A stretch of DNA of 64,000 nucleotides from Candidatus Poseidoniales archaeon (GCA_012964335.1 DTUF01000043.1:1-64000); one strand, 5' to 3'; counted from the first letter of the stretch, positions 17,913-27,270 are shown. The notes: a model not told the origin generated them from the sequence alone. Program-made: numbers and translations.

Positions 17913-20183
17913 TCAAACGGATTCAATTCCGGAAAGTGTGTCTGCCCCTCTCTTTACACTCTCCATCCCACTCGTGAGACTGACTTCTAACTTAGCATAG
18001 TACTCAAGCATGTCAGGGGTCACTGTTGCTCTAACTCTGCCTACTGCAGAACTGAAGTGTTTCTTGGTAACGGTTTTCTTGCCCGCACGCATTGCGATGA
18101 GCGCTGCTTCTCGGCATACTGCCTCAATGTCTGCACCAGTATAACCACTCAATTTCTTTGCGAAATCAGTAGGGTCAAATTTCCCTAGTGGCATATTTGC
18201 TGTATGAATTTTGATAATTTCCTTACAACTCTTTTCATCTGGTGGTGGTATATGCAAGACCCTTTCAAATCGCCCTGATCTTAGAAGTGCTCGGTCAATC
18301 ATTTCTGGGCGGTTGGTAGCCGCAACAATGACAACACCATCAAGTGCTTCTATTCCATCCATGCTGGTTAGGAGTTGGTCAACCATTCGATTTGAAACCT
18401 GTCCACCTGCATCATCGGAACTGGATGAGCGGTGACCTCCTATACTCTCAAATTCATCAAGGAAAATAATGCTTGGAGCCGCTTGAGAAGCTTTCTTGAA
18501 TATTTCTCGAATGGCCTTTTCAGATTCTCCAACCCACTTTGAGAACAACTCAGGTCCTTTTACAGTGATGAAGTTGGCTTGGGCTTCTGAGGCAATTGCT
18601 CTAGCCAACAATGTCTTGCCAGTTCCTGGTGCCCCAAACAATAGCACTCCTCTGGGGGCTTCAATTCCGAAATGTTTGAACAGTTCAGGTTTGGTAAGAG
18701 GCCAGTCAATACTTTCTCTAAGCCGATCTTTCACTTCTTCTAGTCCTCCGACTTGATCCCAACTAACTTCGGGTAATTCGATGTAAATTTCTCTCAAGGC
18801 GCTTGGCTCAACCTCTTTAATGGCGAGTTTGAAATCGCTCATCGTCACTTCCATCTTTTCTAGAACCTCAGGAGGTACTTCTTCCTCATCAAGGTCAATT
18901 TCAGGTAAGTATCTGCGCAATGCCTTCATTGCTGCTTCCCGAGCAAGCGCTGAAATATCGGCCCCAACAAATCCGTGGGTGTTCATTAGCACCCACTCCA
19001 TGTCAAAGTCATCAGCGATTGGCATACTTCTAACATGAATGTCAACGATTTCTTGGCGGCCGGTTTTGTCGGGCACACCAATTTCAATTTCTCTGTCAAA
19101 TCTGCCTGGTCGCCTCAATGCTTGGTCAATCGCATCTTGTCTGTTTGTTGCACCAATTACAACAACATTGTCTCTACCTTGCATACCATCCATTAGAGTC
19201 AACAATTGAGCAACAACCCGACGCTCAACTTCGCCAGTTACATCTTCTCGCTTTGGTGCGATACTGTCTAATTCATCAATGAAGATAATTGCAGGCGCTT
19301 GTGAAGCAGCCTCTTCAAATAATTCTCGCAACTGCTTCTCAGATTCACCGTAATATTTGCTGATAATTTCAGGCCCATTAATTGAGGTGAAGTGAGCGTT
19401 GGTTTCGTTGGCAACCGCCTTAGCAATCATCGTCTTACCAGTTCCTGGTGGGCCATGTAACAGAACTCCCTTCGGTGGGTCTATGCCCAAGGTGCGGAAC
19501 AATATCGGATGTTTGAGAGGTAACTCAATCATCTCTCTAACTTTTTGCAGTTGATCGCCAAGGCCACCAATATCTTCGTAGGTTACTGATGTACTACCTT
19601 GAGATATCTCTTCGTCAATGGCCTCATCCTTGATTACAATCTCAGTTTCAGGAAGAACTTGAACAATGCCTTTTGGTGTTGTCGTCATTATAGCAAATGG
19701 AAGAGCCTCAGCGAATAACGTCATACCAGGTATGAATATTCTATCACCAGCAACAACTGGCCTTTTATTGAGACCTCTTCTGGCGAAGCCTTCAATCCCT
19801 GGCCCGAATCTAACTTTCTGTTTTGATGCCATTACTGGTGAAAGGGTTAGTCTTGTGCATGGCTTTGCCTCAACCTTACGAATGGAAACATTAGAGCCGA
19901 GTTGTGAACCAGCATTCTTTCGAATTATACCATCAACCCGAATAACACCAAGATTAGCATCTTCAGGTCTGCATCGCCAAACTATTGCAGCGGTGGTATC
20001 GTCGCCTTTGATTTCAATGATATCACCAGGCTTTAGATTCAAATCATTATCAAATGGCACCCTTGCCCTGCCGTGACCAACATCGCTAGGAATTGCTTTC
20101 GCTACTTTCAAATTCAGGGTTTTTTTGTCGTCTCCTGCCACTGTCACCACTCCGACTACAGAACACCGGATTCGCGGACTCAC
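17913..20183 (-). CDS. CDC48/VAT-type AAA+ unfoldase
   Basis: 756 residues. The N-domain (~1-190) has the double-psi barrel pattern of VAT/p97 ([29 protein letters not shown]). D1 ATPase: Walker A GPPGTGKT at 244-251, Walker B FIDELDSI at 301-308, and [20 protein letters not shown]2: Walker A GAPGTGKT at 517-524, Walker B FLDEFESI, and [19 protein letters not shown]. The hexamer unfolds proteins, feeding the archaeal proteasome. The D2 Walker B reads DEFE where DEID is more usual; the catalytic DE is kept. Start is GTG at 20181-20183. A CTAAAAG TATA-like box at about 20213-20219 puts the transcript start close to it, so the mRNA may be nearly leaderless. In-frame downstream GTGs are possible alternatives. 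Confidence 0.96.
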   Translation of the reverse strand: MSPRIRCSVVGVVTVAGDDKKTLNLKVAKAIPSDVGHGRARVPFDNDLNLKPGDIIEIKGDDTTAAIVWRCRPEDANLGVIRVDGIIRKNAGSQLGSNVSIRKVEAKPCTRLTLSPVMASKQKVRFGPGIEGFARRGLNKRPVVAGDRIFIPGMTLFAEALPFAIMTTTPKGIVQVLPETEIVIKDEAIDEEISQGSTSVTYEDIGGLGDQLQKVREMIELPLKHPILFRTLGIDPPKGVLLHGPPGTGKTMIAKAVANETNAHFTSINGPEIISKYYGESEKQLRELFEEAASQAPAIIFIDELDSIAPKREDVTGEVERRVVAQLLTLMDGMQGRDNVVVIGATNRQDAIDQALRRPGRFDREIEIGVPDKTGRQEIVDIHVRSMPIADDFDMEWVLMNTHGFVGADISALAREAAMKALRRYLPEIDLDEEEVPPEVLEKMEVTMSDFKLAIKEVEPSALREIYIELPEVSWDQVGGLEEVKDRLRESIDWPLTKPELFKHFGIEAPRGVLLFGAPGTGKTLLARAIASEAQANFITVKGPELFSKWVGESEKAIREIFKKASQAAPSIIFLDEFESIGGHRSSSSDDAGGQVSNRMVDQLLTSMDGIEALDGVVIVAATNRPEMIDRALLRSGRFERVLHIPPPDEKSCKEIIKIHTANMPLGKFDPTDFAKKLSGYTGADIEAVCREAALIAMRAGKKTVTKKHFSSAVGRVRATVTPDMLEYYAKLEVSLTSGMESVKRGADTLSGIESV

Positions 20184-20331
20184 TAAAAACCATGCACTTT
20201 CGTATCTACCACTTTTAGCGTAATCATCGGCTATCTATTGTAGCGCAGTGTATGATTCTACGGCTGAAAAAGCATTTTTTGCCTAATTCAAGGCTTCGAT
20301 TGGAAAGAAGAGCGAATCCCGCGTAGTATTC

Positions 20332-21987
20332 ATGAACGGGACCGCACCCGAACAGGCCATGACCCATGTGTTGGAGGTAGGGCTTGAGCACCTTGAGAGC
20401 GATAATCCGAATGGATTACCAAAAGTGAAAGGCTACAATATCATCAATGGACAATTGACAGAATCAAGTGATGGAGGCACATTTGAATCTACAAATCCCG
20501 CATGGCAAACCGATTGTCTTGGTGAGTTCCCCCTATCTACAAAATCCGATGTTCACGATGCACTAGCCGCTGCTAGTGCTGCTTTCCCTGGGTGGGCCGC
20601 CACTCCCGCTCCAACGCGCGGTCAGATTATAGGAAATATGGGCCGCCTATTGATGGAACACAAAGATGCAATCACTGCACTTGAAACTCGTGAAATAGGC
20701 AAAACTCTGAAAGAATCGGCCGGCTCAGTTCAAGAAGCAATTGACACTTGTCTTTTCTTTCAATCTGAAGGCCGCCGCCTTTATGGACAAACGGTAAATT
20801 CAGAATTACCCGATAAAGAATTGTTCACCTATCGCCGCCCACTTGGGGTGTGCGGCATCATCAACGCTTGTAACTTCCCAGCCGCAGTTCCATTTTGGAA
20901 GATGATTCCTGCAATCATGTGCGGGAACACTTGTGTTTGGAAATCACCACAAGATGCGCCTTTACTGTCATTCGCATTAGCTAGAATAATGCACGAGGCT
21001 GGGCTACCTGATGGCGTTATCAATCTCATACATGGCAAAGGAAGTGGTGCAGGTCAGGATTTGGTTGATGCAGTTGATGAAGGATTGGTCAATAAAATAT
21101 CTTTCACCGGCAGTACTGCTGTAGGAAAAATGATTGGCGAAGTTTGTGGCAGAAACTTAGTTTCGGCAAGCCTCGAACTCGGTGGTAAAAACCCACTAGT
21201 TGTTATGCCTTCAGCAAATCTTGAAAATGCTGTTGAAGGTGCATACTGGTCAGCATTCGGAACAGCGGGTCAACGCTGTACAAGTCTCGGAAATCTGATC
21301 ATTCACAAAGACATTTATGATGATTTCATGAAGATGTTCATGGCCAAAGTTGAATCTACTACAATTGGAGATTCTGCGCGAAACCCTGGTGTTTTGTATG
21401 GTCCTATGCTGTCCGAAAAATACGCTAAGGATTTTCTAAGGGATGTCGAGATGTGCGAAAATAGTGGGGCTACACGCGCATTCGGTGAAGGGCGTATCAC
21501 TAACAAGAACAAACCAATTGGCTTCCAAGGAGATGCCTCAGAAGGTGTTTACATGTGGCCGTATGTTTTTGTTGATGTTACCGAAGATATGGAATGCTTC
21601 CACGAGGAGATTTTTGGACCTGCTGTTACCATAGTTAAGGCTGATGATTTTGAGCATGGTTTACACCTCGCTAATGCAAGTCCATACGGTCTTTCAAGTG
21701 CAATATATACTAATGACAGGCTAGAAGCATACCGTTACAAGACTGGTATAAAGGCCGGAATGACTGGAATCAATAATTCAACTACAGGTGCAGAAGCCCA
21801 CCTTCCATTTGGTGGAGTTAAAGGCTCAGGAAACGGAACCCGTGAATCAGGAATCTGGGTTATTGAAGCGTACTCATACTGGCACGCAGTTAACGATGAG
21901 TTGAGCGGAAAGTTGCAGTTGGCACAAATGGATGTTGAAGACATTGAGATTGAAGAAGCCGATGTTGATTACTCGGCCTTATCTTGA
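20332..21987 (+). CDS. NAD(P)-dependent aldehyde dehydrogenase
   Basis: 551 residues, longer than the usual ~500 because of an acidic C-terminal extension (from about 525). The Rossmann/cofactor segment GVCGIINACNFPAAVPFWKM, the FTGSTAVGKMIG NAD loop, the general base ASLELGGKNPLVV, the nucleophile AFGTAGQRCTSLGNL and the late HEEIFGPAVTIV motif are all intact. The overall pattern (EIGKTLKES, TAGQRCTSLGNLIIH) resembles the ALDH7 / alpha-aminoadipic-semialdehyde branch, but the substrate cannot be fixed from sequence alone. Start ATG 20332. It diverges from cdc48, and the ~150-base space carries TATA-like boxes for both directions. Confidence 0.92.
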   Translation: MNGTAPEQAMTHVLEVGLEHLESDNPNGLPKVKGYNIINGQLTESSDGGTFESTNPAWQTDCLGEFPLSTKSDVHDALAAASAAFPGWAATPAPTRGQIIGNMGRLLMEHKDAITALETREIGKTLKESAGSVQEAIDTCLFFQSEGRRLYGQTVNSELPDKELFTYRRPLGVCGIINACNFPAAVPFWKMIPAIMCGNTCVWKSPQDAPLLSFALARIMHEAGLPDGVINLIHGKGSGAGQDLVDAVDEGLVNKISFTGSTAVGKMIGEVCGRNLVSASLELGGKNPLVVMPSANLENAVEGAYWSAFGTAGQRCTSLGNLIIHKDIYDDFMKMFMAKVESTTIGDSARNPGVLYGPMLSEKYAKDFLRDVEMCENSGATRAFGEGRITNKNKPIGFQGDASEGVYMWPYVFVDVTEDMECFHEEIFGPAVTIVKADDFEHGLHLANASPYGLSSAIYTNDRLEAYRYKTGIKAGMTGINNSTTGAEAHLPFGGVKGSGNGTRESGIWVIEAYSYWHAVNDELSGKLQLAQMDVEDIEIEEADVDYSALS

Positions 21988-22019
21988 GTATCATTCTTTA
22001 CTCTGAAAAACATACTTGT

Positions 22020-22145
22020 TCAAAGCATGACATCGCCGCACTCGGGGCATTTCATACCGGGAATAAAAGCGCCGGGCATGAATCCGCATTTGAGGCAAAT
22101 GGTGAGTGGTTCGTAGTCCATTACGCCGTTGATGTAAGCGGTCAC
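22020..22145 (-). CDS. Small zinc-ribbon protein
   Basis: A short frame that reads, from GTG at 22143-22145, 41 residues (or 33 from the ATG at 22119-22121). It ends TGA at 22020-22022. Its core is ICLKCGFMPGAFIPGMKCPE followed by CGDVML, giving two CxxC knuckles 16 residues apart, the spacing of a one-zinc rubredoxin-type ribbon. The frame fills most of the otherwise unexplained gap between the ALDH and B3/B4 genes and lies opposite to both. Zinc-ribbon peptides of this size are common in archaea. Which start is used is unclear, and function is unknown. Confidence 0.55.
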   Translation of the reverse strand: MTAYINGVMDYEPLTICLKCGFMPGAFIPGMKCPECGDVML

Positions 22146-22177
22146 ATTCAAGGCTGACGGCTGTAAGCACATACTAG

Positions 22178-22813
22178 ATGGCGATTGGATATCACATTGA
22201 ACGGGTAGGCGATTTGCCAGATGTTGACCCCCGCCTCTTACTTATTCAGAAGCCAAGTGATGGCTGGCCAATTCTAGAACAGGAAGAACTTGAATCCCGA
22301 TTGGCTGTAATTCGTAATTCCTCTACTCTTGATGGACTACGAAATCAACCCGATATCGCCGCCTATCGTCAGTTCTATTGGCGACTTGGAATTGATCCTA
22401 CAAAACGCCGCCCATCGGCAGAAGCATTGGTACGCCGCATAATTGCCGGTAAACCATTTCCCCGCATTAATCCAATAGTTGACCGTTACAATCTCATATC
22501 AGCTGAAAATCGCATCAGCATCGGTGCGCTCTCAATAGATTATCTTAGTGATAAAAAATTGACAATGCGCATGGCCCAACAAGGCGAGCCATTCCTTGGA
22601 ATAGGATTTCCAGAACCAAAGCCATGCACAGGTCAAGAACTTGTATTGTCAATAGATGAACAAATAATTGCTCTATATCCTTATCGGGACAGCCATAACA
22701 CACGTATCAGGGGCGATGATTCTGCAGTTTTGTTTACTCTATGTGAAGTCCCAGATATTGAAGAATCCTTAATTGAGAAGGCAGCACAGTCATTGAAATC
22801 AGAATTTTCCTAG
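22178..22813 (+). CDS. B3/B4 tRNA-binding-domain protein
   Basis: 211 residues. The segment RQFYWRLGIDPTKRRPSAEA followed by LVRRIIAGKPFPRINPIVDR is the hallmark of stand-alone B3/B4 proteins (COG3382), related to the editing domain of phenylalanyl-tRNA synthetase beta chain. Later ISIGALSIDYL and a hydrophobic strand pair complete the fold. Such proteins are presumed to bind or edit aminoacyl-tRNA or modified amino acids, but the substrate is not established. ATG at 22178. The gene is separated from sdhC by 78 bases containing a leader hairpin. Confidence 0.85.
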   Translation: MAIGYHIERVGDLPDVDPRLLLIQKPSDGWPILEQEELESRLAVIRNSSTLDGLRNQPDIAAYRQFYWRLGIDPTKRRPSAEALVRRIIAGKPFPRINPIVDRYNLISAENRISIGALSIDYLSDKKLTMRMAQQGEPFLGIGFPEPKPCTGQELVLSIDEQIIALYPYRDSHNTRIRGDDSAVLFTLCEVPDIEESLIEKAAQSLKSEFS

Positions 22814-22854
22814 TGGGTACTTACTCTAGTTTTAGTAGTGAAGTTGATAGAATA

Positions 22855-22868
22855 TAGGCGCTCGCCTA
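22855..22868 (+). promoter_or_regulatory. Leader hairpin of the sdh operon
   Basis: TAGGCG (22855-22860) and CGCCTA (22863-22868) form a perfect inverted repeat with a two-base gap (or 5 bp with a GCTC loop), 23 bases before the sdhC ATG. A weak TATA-like TTTTAGT at 22830-22836 would place the mRNA 5' end at about 22856. Confidence 0.45.
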
Positions 22869-22891
22869 GACCTGAATAGGGTTTGGAGTTG

Positions 22892-23740
22892 ATGGGCGAG
22901 GCAGTCAAATTACCTATGCGCCGTGGATTCGGCGCAACCGACAGGATAGATGCTTGGTGGAAAGGTCCCACTGCAATGGCCCTCTACCTAGGTATAATGG
23001 TAGCATATTCTACATGGCGCGGATTCATGGAAGCGGATTTCTGGATATTTTCAGAATTTGGTCGCTCAGCAGGGGTTCAAACCATGGCAATAGAAAATCA
23101 AGGAAGTCACGTGTTGAGCCCACTGTTTAGTCCACTCATTCTCCCTGGTGGTGATGGGCTTGGTGGACCAATTCCTGAGTTTCTGTGGTGGATGTCTCCA
23201 GCAATGTTCATTCTAATTTTCCCAGCAGGATTTAGGGGGACTTGCTACTATTATCGTAAAGCATACTATCGTGCCTTTTTCCAACAACCAACTGCTTGTG
23301 CAGTTAGTAAGCCTTGGAATGCATACAAGGGTGAAACAAAACTTCTTGTCGTTCAAAACTTACATCGATACTTCATGTACGCGGCTCTTGTCTACCTACC
23401 TATTCTATCATACGATGTTTTGCTCTCAACTCACTTTGAAGGTGGCTCTTGGGGCTTTTCAGTTGGTACATTAGTTCTCGCTCTAAACGTGATACTTCTA
23501 ACTGGTTACACTCTAGGATGTCATGCTTTTCGCCACCTAATTGGAGGTGGTACAAATGATTGGACATCCTCAGGTATTGCTCGTCTTAAGTATAAATTCT
23601 GGAGTCTCAGTACCTACCTAAATGTAAAACACAAAGATTGGGCTTTGTTTTCCTTATTTTGGGTGATGTTTGCTGACTTTTATGTCTACGCCTGCACAAT
23701 GGGTTGGTGGACTGACATGGTATTGTGGGGTGGATTGTGA
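22892..23740 (+). CDS. sdhC: Succinate dehydrogenase membrane anchor/cytochrome b-type subunit
   Basis: 282 residues from the ATG at 22892 (an in-frame TTG at 22883 is possible). Five or so transmembrane helices are visible, with histidines suited to haem binding (QNLHRYFMYAAL, GCHAFRHLIGGG). The segment CYYYRKAYYRAFFQQPTACA is highly distinctive and recalls the membrane subunit that accompanies actinobacterial-type succinate dehydrogenases. It is the only membrane subunit gene beside sdhA and sdhB; no sdhD is present. The stop overlaps the sdhA ATG by one base (TGATG). It should pass electrons from succinate to a membrane quinone. Confidence 0.85.
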   Translation: MGEAVKLPMRRGFGATDRIDAWWKGPTAMALYLGIMVAYSTWRGFMEADFWIFSEFGRSAGVQTMAIENQGSHVLSPLFSPLILPGGDGLGGPIPEFLWWMSPAMFILIFPAGFRGTCYYYRKAYYRAFFQQPTACAVSKPWNAYKGETKLLVVQNLHRYFMYAALVYLPILSYDVLLSTHFEGGSWGFSVGTLVLALNVILLTGYTLGCHAFRHLIGGGTNDWTSSGIARLKYKFWSLSTYLNVKHKDWALFSLFWVMFADFYVYACTMGWWTDMVLWGGL

Positions 23741-25572
23741 TGACTGATGTTACAACCCACGAATATGATGTTGTCATTATTGGCGCCGGTGGTGCAGGAC
23801 TTAGGGCTGCGATTGAAGCAACACGCAAAGGTGCAACTGTGGCAATCATTTGCAAGTCTATGCTTGGGAAAGCGCACACCGTGATGGCAGAGGGTGGCGC
23901 GGCAGCAGCATTAGGGAATGCTGACCCACGTGACAATTGGCAAACACATTTCCGTGACACCATGAAGGGAGGTAAATACCTAAATGATTGGCGAATGGCA
24001 GAGATTCATGCGAAAGAATCTCCTGACAGAATTAGGGAACTTGAGCAGTGGGGAGCAATTTTTGATCGTACACCAGCCGGTTTGACTAATCAAAGGAACT
24101 TCGGTGGACACACTTATCCTCGTCTTGCCCACATTGGGGATGCGACTGGTCTTGAGATGATTCGAACTCTGCAAGAGAGGGGGATTCATAGCGGGATGGA
24201 GGTATTCATGGAATACACCGTGCGTAAAATATTCACGAAAGATGGCAAGGCAACAGGCTGTTTTGCTTACAACCGCGCTAACGGTACTTTGCACGTTTTC
24301 AAATCTAAAACAATGGTTCTTGCTACCGGTGGGATTACCCGTTGCTGGGAAGTTTGCTCAGGCTCATGGGAGTACACGGGGGAGGGCCACGCACTGGCTT
24401 ACTGGGCAGGCGCAGAAATGGGCGACATGGAATTTGTTCAATTCCACCCTACTGGGATGATTTGGCCACCATCTGTGAAAGGTATCTTGGTGACTGAAGG
24501 AGTTCGTGGTGAAGGTGGAATGTTGACTAACTCTGAAGGAAAGCGTTTCATGTTCAACTATGTCCCTGAAATGTACAAACCTGAATTTGCTGATACTGAA
24601 TCAGAGGCTCTTGAATGGGTGCAAGAGGTGATTGATGGTAAGTTGGCCACAAAGCGAAGACCTCCGGAACTTCTTACAAGAGATGTTGTTGCTAAGGCTA
24701 TTAATTCTGAGATAAAAGCAGGACGTGGTAGTGAACATGGGGGGGCTTATCTTGACATCTCTTGGCGAGATGAAGAAGAGGTTAGGAAAAAGTTGCCAGG
24801 CATGTACCATCAGTTCAAAGAACTAGCTGGAGTTGACATCACAATCGAACAAATGGAAGTAGGACCTACAGCACATTATGTGATGGGTGGAGTCAAAGTA
24901 GATCCAAAAACTCAGGAAACAACAGTACTATGTTTGTATGCTGCTGGAGAAGCAGCAACTGGATTGCATGGTGCCAACAGACTTGGGGGGAATTCACTTT
25001 CTGATTTAATCACCTTTGGCAAGCGAGCCGGAGAATACTCAACAAGGGCTGCAGCGGAGATGGATGGCTGGGAAGAAATCCCTCAGTCAGAAATAGACGA
25101 TGTAGTTGCTGAAACTTTAGCACCCTTCAGTAGAGAAGGCGGAGAGAACCCTGCAAAGGTGGTTAATGAATTACGTAAAATGATGCAGGAAAAAGTCGGT
25201 ATCATCCGCACTAAGGAATTACTCACTGAAGCATTAGATGACCTCAATGAATTTGCAGCACGCGGAAATACGACATCTCCAGGTGGTAGTAGAATCTACA
25301 ACCCTGGCTGGCATCAAGCACTAGAAATCAATGCCATGGTTGACATCAGCCGGATGTGTGCCATGGCGGCATTGGCTAGGGAAGAGAGCAGAGGTGGACA
25401 CACCCGCGAAGATTTCCCAACCCCTGACCACAGAAATTGGGGTAAAATAAACAGTGTAATCATGATGGGTAAGAAAGGTGAAATGGTTCTAGAACACAGA
25501 ACTTATCCATCAATACGTGATGATTTGAAGGATTTACTTGATGCATCAGACTTACATGAGGAGGAAGAGTAA
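23740..25572 (+). CDS. sdhA: Succinate dehydrogenase flavoprotein subunit
   Basis: 610 residues from ATG 23740, chosen over an upstream in-frame GTG (23725) because it is coupled to the sdhC stop and has GGGGTGGAT upstream. FAD dinucleotide motif DVVIIGAGGAGLRAAIEA; the histidine that carries covalent FAD in the family lies in GKAHTVMAEGGAAAA; active-site blocks EFVQFHPTG, VTEGVRGEGGML, LLTRDVVAKAI and YVMGGVKVD; late FAD contact GLHGANRLGGNSL. It oxidises succinate to fumarate (or the reverse), linking the TCA cycle to the respiratory chain at the inner face of the membrane. All catalytic blocks are intact. Confidence 0.96.
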   Translation: MTDVTTHEYDVVIIGAGGAGLRAAIEATRKGATVAIICKSMLGKAHTVMAEGGAAAALGNADPRDNWQTHFRDTMKGGKYLNDWRMAEIHAKESPDRIRELEQWGAIFDRTPAGLTNQRNFGGHTYPRLAHIGDATGLEMIRTLQERGIHSGMEVFMEYTVRKIFTKDGKATGCFAYNRANGTLHVFKSKTMVLATGGITRCWEVCSGSWEYTGEGHALAYWAGAEMGDMEFVQFHPTGMIWPPSVKGILVTEGVRGEGGMLTNSEGKRFMFNYVPEMYKPEFADTESEALEWVQEVIDGKLATKRRPPELLTRDVVAKAINSEIKAGRGSEHGGAYLDISWRDEEEVRKKLPGMYHQFKELAGVDITIEQMEVGPTAHYVMGGVKVDPKTQETTVLCLYAAGEAATGLHGANRLGGNSLSDLITFGKRAGEYSTRAAAEMDGWEEIPQSEIDDVVAETLAPFSREGGENPAKVVNELRKMMQEKVGIIRTKELLTEALDDLNEFAARGNTTSPGGSRIYNPGWHQALEINAMVDISRMCAMAALAREESRGGHTREDFPTPDHRNWGKINSVIMMGKKGEMVLEHRTYPSIRDDLKDLLDASDLHEEEE

Positions 25573-25573
25573 G

Positions 25574-26338
25574 ATGGGCAAAGATGTCACCTTCAGAGTT
25601 TTCCGGGGCGAACCAGATGAGGATGGTGACCCTTGTGGTGAGATGGTTGATTATACCGTTGAGATGGATGAAGGCATGGTGGTACTGGACGTAATCCACC
25701 AGATTCAGGCAGAGCATGCACCAGACCTATCTTGTCGCTGGAATTGTAAGGCTGGCAAATGTGGTTCGTGTTCTGCTGAAGTAAATGGCAAGCCACGTTT
25801 GATGTGTATGACGAGAATGTCAGATATTGAGGAAGAGACACCCCCTGGTCAACCGGTATTGGTTAAACCGATGCAAGCATTTCCACTAACCAAAGATTTG
25901 GTTGTTGATGTTTCTTGGACTTATGAGTTGAATAAGAAAATCACTCCTATTGCGGGTCCAGCAGAGTTTGACTGGAAATTCCAGCAAAATGAAGCCGACC
26001 GAGTTCAAGAATTTAGGGCTTGCATCGAGTGTATGCTTTGCATTGACACCTGCCACGTTTTACGTGAGCACAAATTGTTTGACGAGTTTGCTGGGCCACG
26101 ATTCTTCGTCCGATTAGCTAATTTGGAGATGCATCCGCTTGATACTGAGGATAGGTTAGCATCAATCAAAGATGAATATGGTATTGGATATTGTAACATC
26201 ACCCGTTGTTGTACTGATGTATGCCCTGCTGGAATTAATATCACAGACAATGCGATTATCCCACTAAAGGAGAGAATTGTCACTGAATATTATGACCCAG
26301 TCGCTTGGGTTGCCAAGAAAATCGGACTAAGAAAGTGA
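25574..26338 (+). CDS. sdhB: Succinate dehydrogenase iron-sulfur subunit
   Basis: 254 residues from ATG 25574, which begins one base after the sdhA stop behind GAGGAAGAG. An in-frame ATG upstream at 25538 lies inside sdhA and is rejected. 2Fe-2S site: SCRWNCKAGKCGSCSAEVNG plus a later Cys (PRLMC). 4Fe-4S: CIECMLCIDTCHV. Third cluster region: CNITRCCTDVCPAGI. These are the three clusters that carry electrons from FAD to quinone. The order of genes is C-A-B. No downstream subunit gene; the next element is a terminator belonging to the convergent MC1 gene. Confidence 0.96.
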   Translation: MGKDVTFRVFRGEPDEDGDPCGEMVDYTVEMDEGMVVLDVIHQIQAEHAPDLSCRWNCKAGKCGSCSAEVNGKPRLMCMTRMSDIEEETPPGQPVLVKPMQAFPLTKDLVVDVSWTYELNKKITPIAGPAEFDWKFQQNEADRVQEFRACIECMLCIDTCHVLREHKLFDEFAGPRFFVRLANLEMHPLDTEDRLASIKDEYGIGYCNITRCCTDVCPAGINITDNAIIPLKERIVTEYYDPVAWVAKKIGLRK

Positions 26339-26343
26339 TTTTT

Positions 26344-26394
26344 AAAAAAAAAATGGCCCGCCTGAGGTGGGATTCACACCCCCCTCAAACGGGC
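26344..26394 (-). terminator. Intrinsic-type terminator of the MC1 gene
   Basis: On the minus strand, a strong hairpin (GCCCG at 26356-26360 pairing with CGGGC at 26390-26394, and TGAGG at 26363-26367 pairing with CCTCA at 26383-26387) is followed by ten uridines (A-run 26344-26353). It lies 44 bases past the MC1 stop. The T-run polarity fits only the minus strand, so it ends MC1 rather than sdhCAB. Confidence 0.75.
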
Positions 26395-26437
26395 TGTTCG
26401 CATTACTTGTGTAGTTCATCAAGTGATTTGACTTCAA

Positions 26438-26701
26438 TCAGAGGTGGTCCACGCGTATCTTCTTGACATTGGCCTTCCAGACCTTGTCAGGTAGCCACGC
26501 TGGGCCGTTTGCAGGTTTGTCAACCTGCGCTCTCCATCCCTTGAATACGTGAACACGGCCTCCACCGCCACGCTCACGCAAGTGGATGTCTGTCTCTCCG
26601 CGACTAGCTGCTTTCAGGGCTGCGCCCCTAGGCTGCTTGCTCGCGAACACTTGGCTCGTATCATTTCCGCCGTCCATCAGGACGAAATATTTCTTACTCA
26701 T
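26438..26701 (-). CDS. Chromosomal protein MC1
   Basis: 87 residues, basic. The blocks YFVLMDGGNDTSQVFASKQP, RGAALKAASRG, DIHLRERGGGGRVHVFKGWR and PAWLPDKVWKANVKKIRV match the MC1 family known from Methanosarcina and haloarchaea. MC1 is a small monomeric protein that bends DNA and compacts the archaeal chromosome in place of, or beside, histones. Start ATG 26699-26701 has AGGT just upstream; TTAAATA at 26741-26747 gives a transcript start at about 26719, so the leader is only ~18 bases and begins with a hairpin. The strong terminator fits an abundantly expressed gene. Confidence 0.95.
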   Translation of the reverse strand: MSKKYFVLMDGGNDTSQVFASKQPRGAALKAASRGETDIHLRERGGGGRVHVFKGWRAQVDKPANGPAWLPDKVWKANVKKIRVDHL

Positions 26702-26715
26702 TTCAGATTACCTCT

Positions 26716-26747
26716 GTGACGGTCACCCCTACTCGTTGATTATTTAA
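26716..26747 (-). promoter_or_regulatory. MC1 promoter (TATA box) with 5' leader hairpin
   Basis: TTAAATA on the minus strand (26741-26747) is a convincing archaeal TATA box. GTGAC (26716-26720) and GTCAC (26722-26726) form a perfect palindrome with a single central base at the predicted 5' end of the transcript, 15 bases before the start codon. Confidence 0.6.
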
Positions 26748-27011
26748 GCATTGCCCCATCTAAACGCAGTACTGCGCCACATTGAAGGTTCCGTACCCCA
26801 TTGCGAATGGCAATACTTGCATAGGCTAGAGGTCCATCGTTTACGGATTTTTAATGGGTTAATAGAATCTGGGATTAAATAATAACATTGTAATGATTTC
26901 CGGGAAACAACTTTCTCAATTATCAAAAATCAGGAATTTAAACTATGAAACAACCTCTCTTCACTTTAAGAATTGAGGTTGGGAAATTGATCAAGATGCT
27001 GAATTGATTCG
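26748..27011. other. AT-rich intergenic region, no gene seen
   Basis: About 265 bases upstream of MC1 and downstream of the Lrp-like gene. It contains the 12-base palindrome CGCAGTACTGCG at 26765-26776, close enough to the MC1 TATA box to be an operator. The rest is AT-rich with no ORF with coding character, tRNA or clear RNA fold that I can see. Confidence 0.5.
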
Positions 27012-27245
27012 TCAAAGTTCGGCACCAGCAAGGGTCTTTGTGTCATTCACTCCAGAGATGGAACGGATGTTTTCAACCACCGCAGCAGCAATGCTACTCA
27101 TGGAATCTGCAGTCATTTTGACCAAGAGGTCATAATCTCCGAACAATAAAGTTGCATCCTCAACCATATCTAATGATTTGATAGCATCATATACTTCTAA
27201 TTCTGAGCCTGGTTTTACATTGATGAGTACGTATCCAACTGCCAT
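27012..27245 (-). CDS. Stand-alone Lrp/AsnC ligand-binding (RAM) domain protein
   Basis: 77 residues from ATG 27243-27245. VGYVLINVKPGSELEVYDAI, LFGDYDLLVKMTADSMSSIA and a closing ENIRSISGVNDTKTL strand match the C-terminal sensor domain of Lrp/AsnC regulators, with no DNA-binding helix-turn-helix. Such single-domain proteins assemble as ring oligomers, sense amino acids and may modulate full-length Lrp proteins. An in-frame upstream start at 27287 would overlap the preceding gene and add a non-family sequence; GGTGGT ahead of 27245 favours the shorter form. It is downstream of the giant exoprotein gene by 25 bases. Confidence 0.85.
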   Translation of the reverse strand: MAVGYVLINVKPGSELEVYDAIKSLDMVEDATLLFGDYDLLVKMTADSMSSIAAAVVENIRSISGVNDTKTLAGAEL

Positions 27246-27270
27246 GGAACCACCGAGAATGGCCGAGCAT

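Noticed and set aside
23725-23739. Upstream GTG start for sdhA
   Set aside because: ATG 23740 is coupled to the sdhC stop and gives the family N-terminus.
26356-26394. tRNA-like T-arm (GTGGG-ATTCACA-CCC)
   Set aside because: Loop bases do not match TTCRANY and no acceptor or anticodon arms fold; it is the MC1 terminator hairpin.
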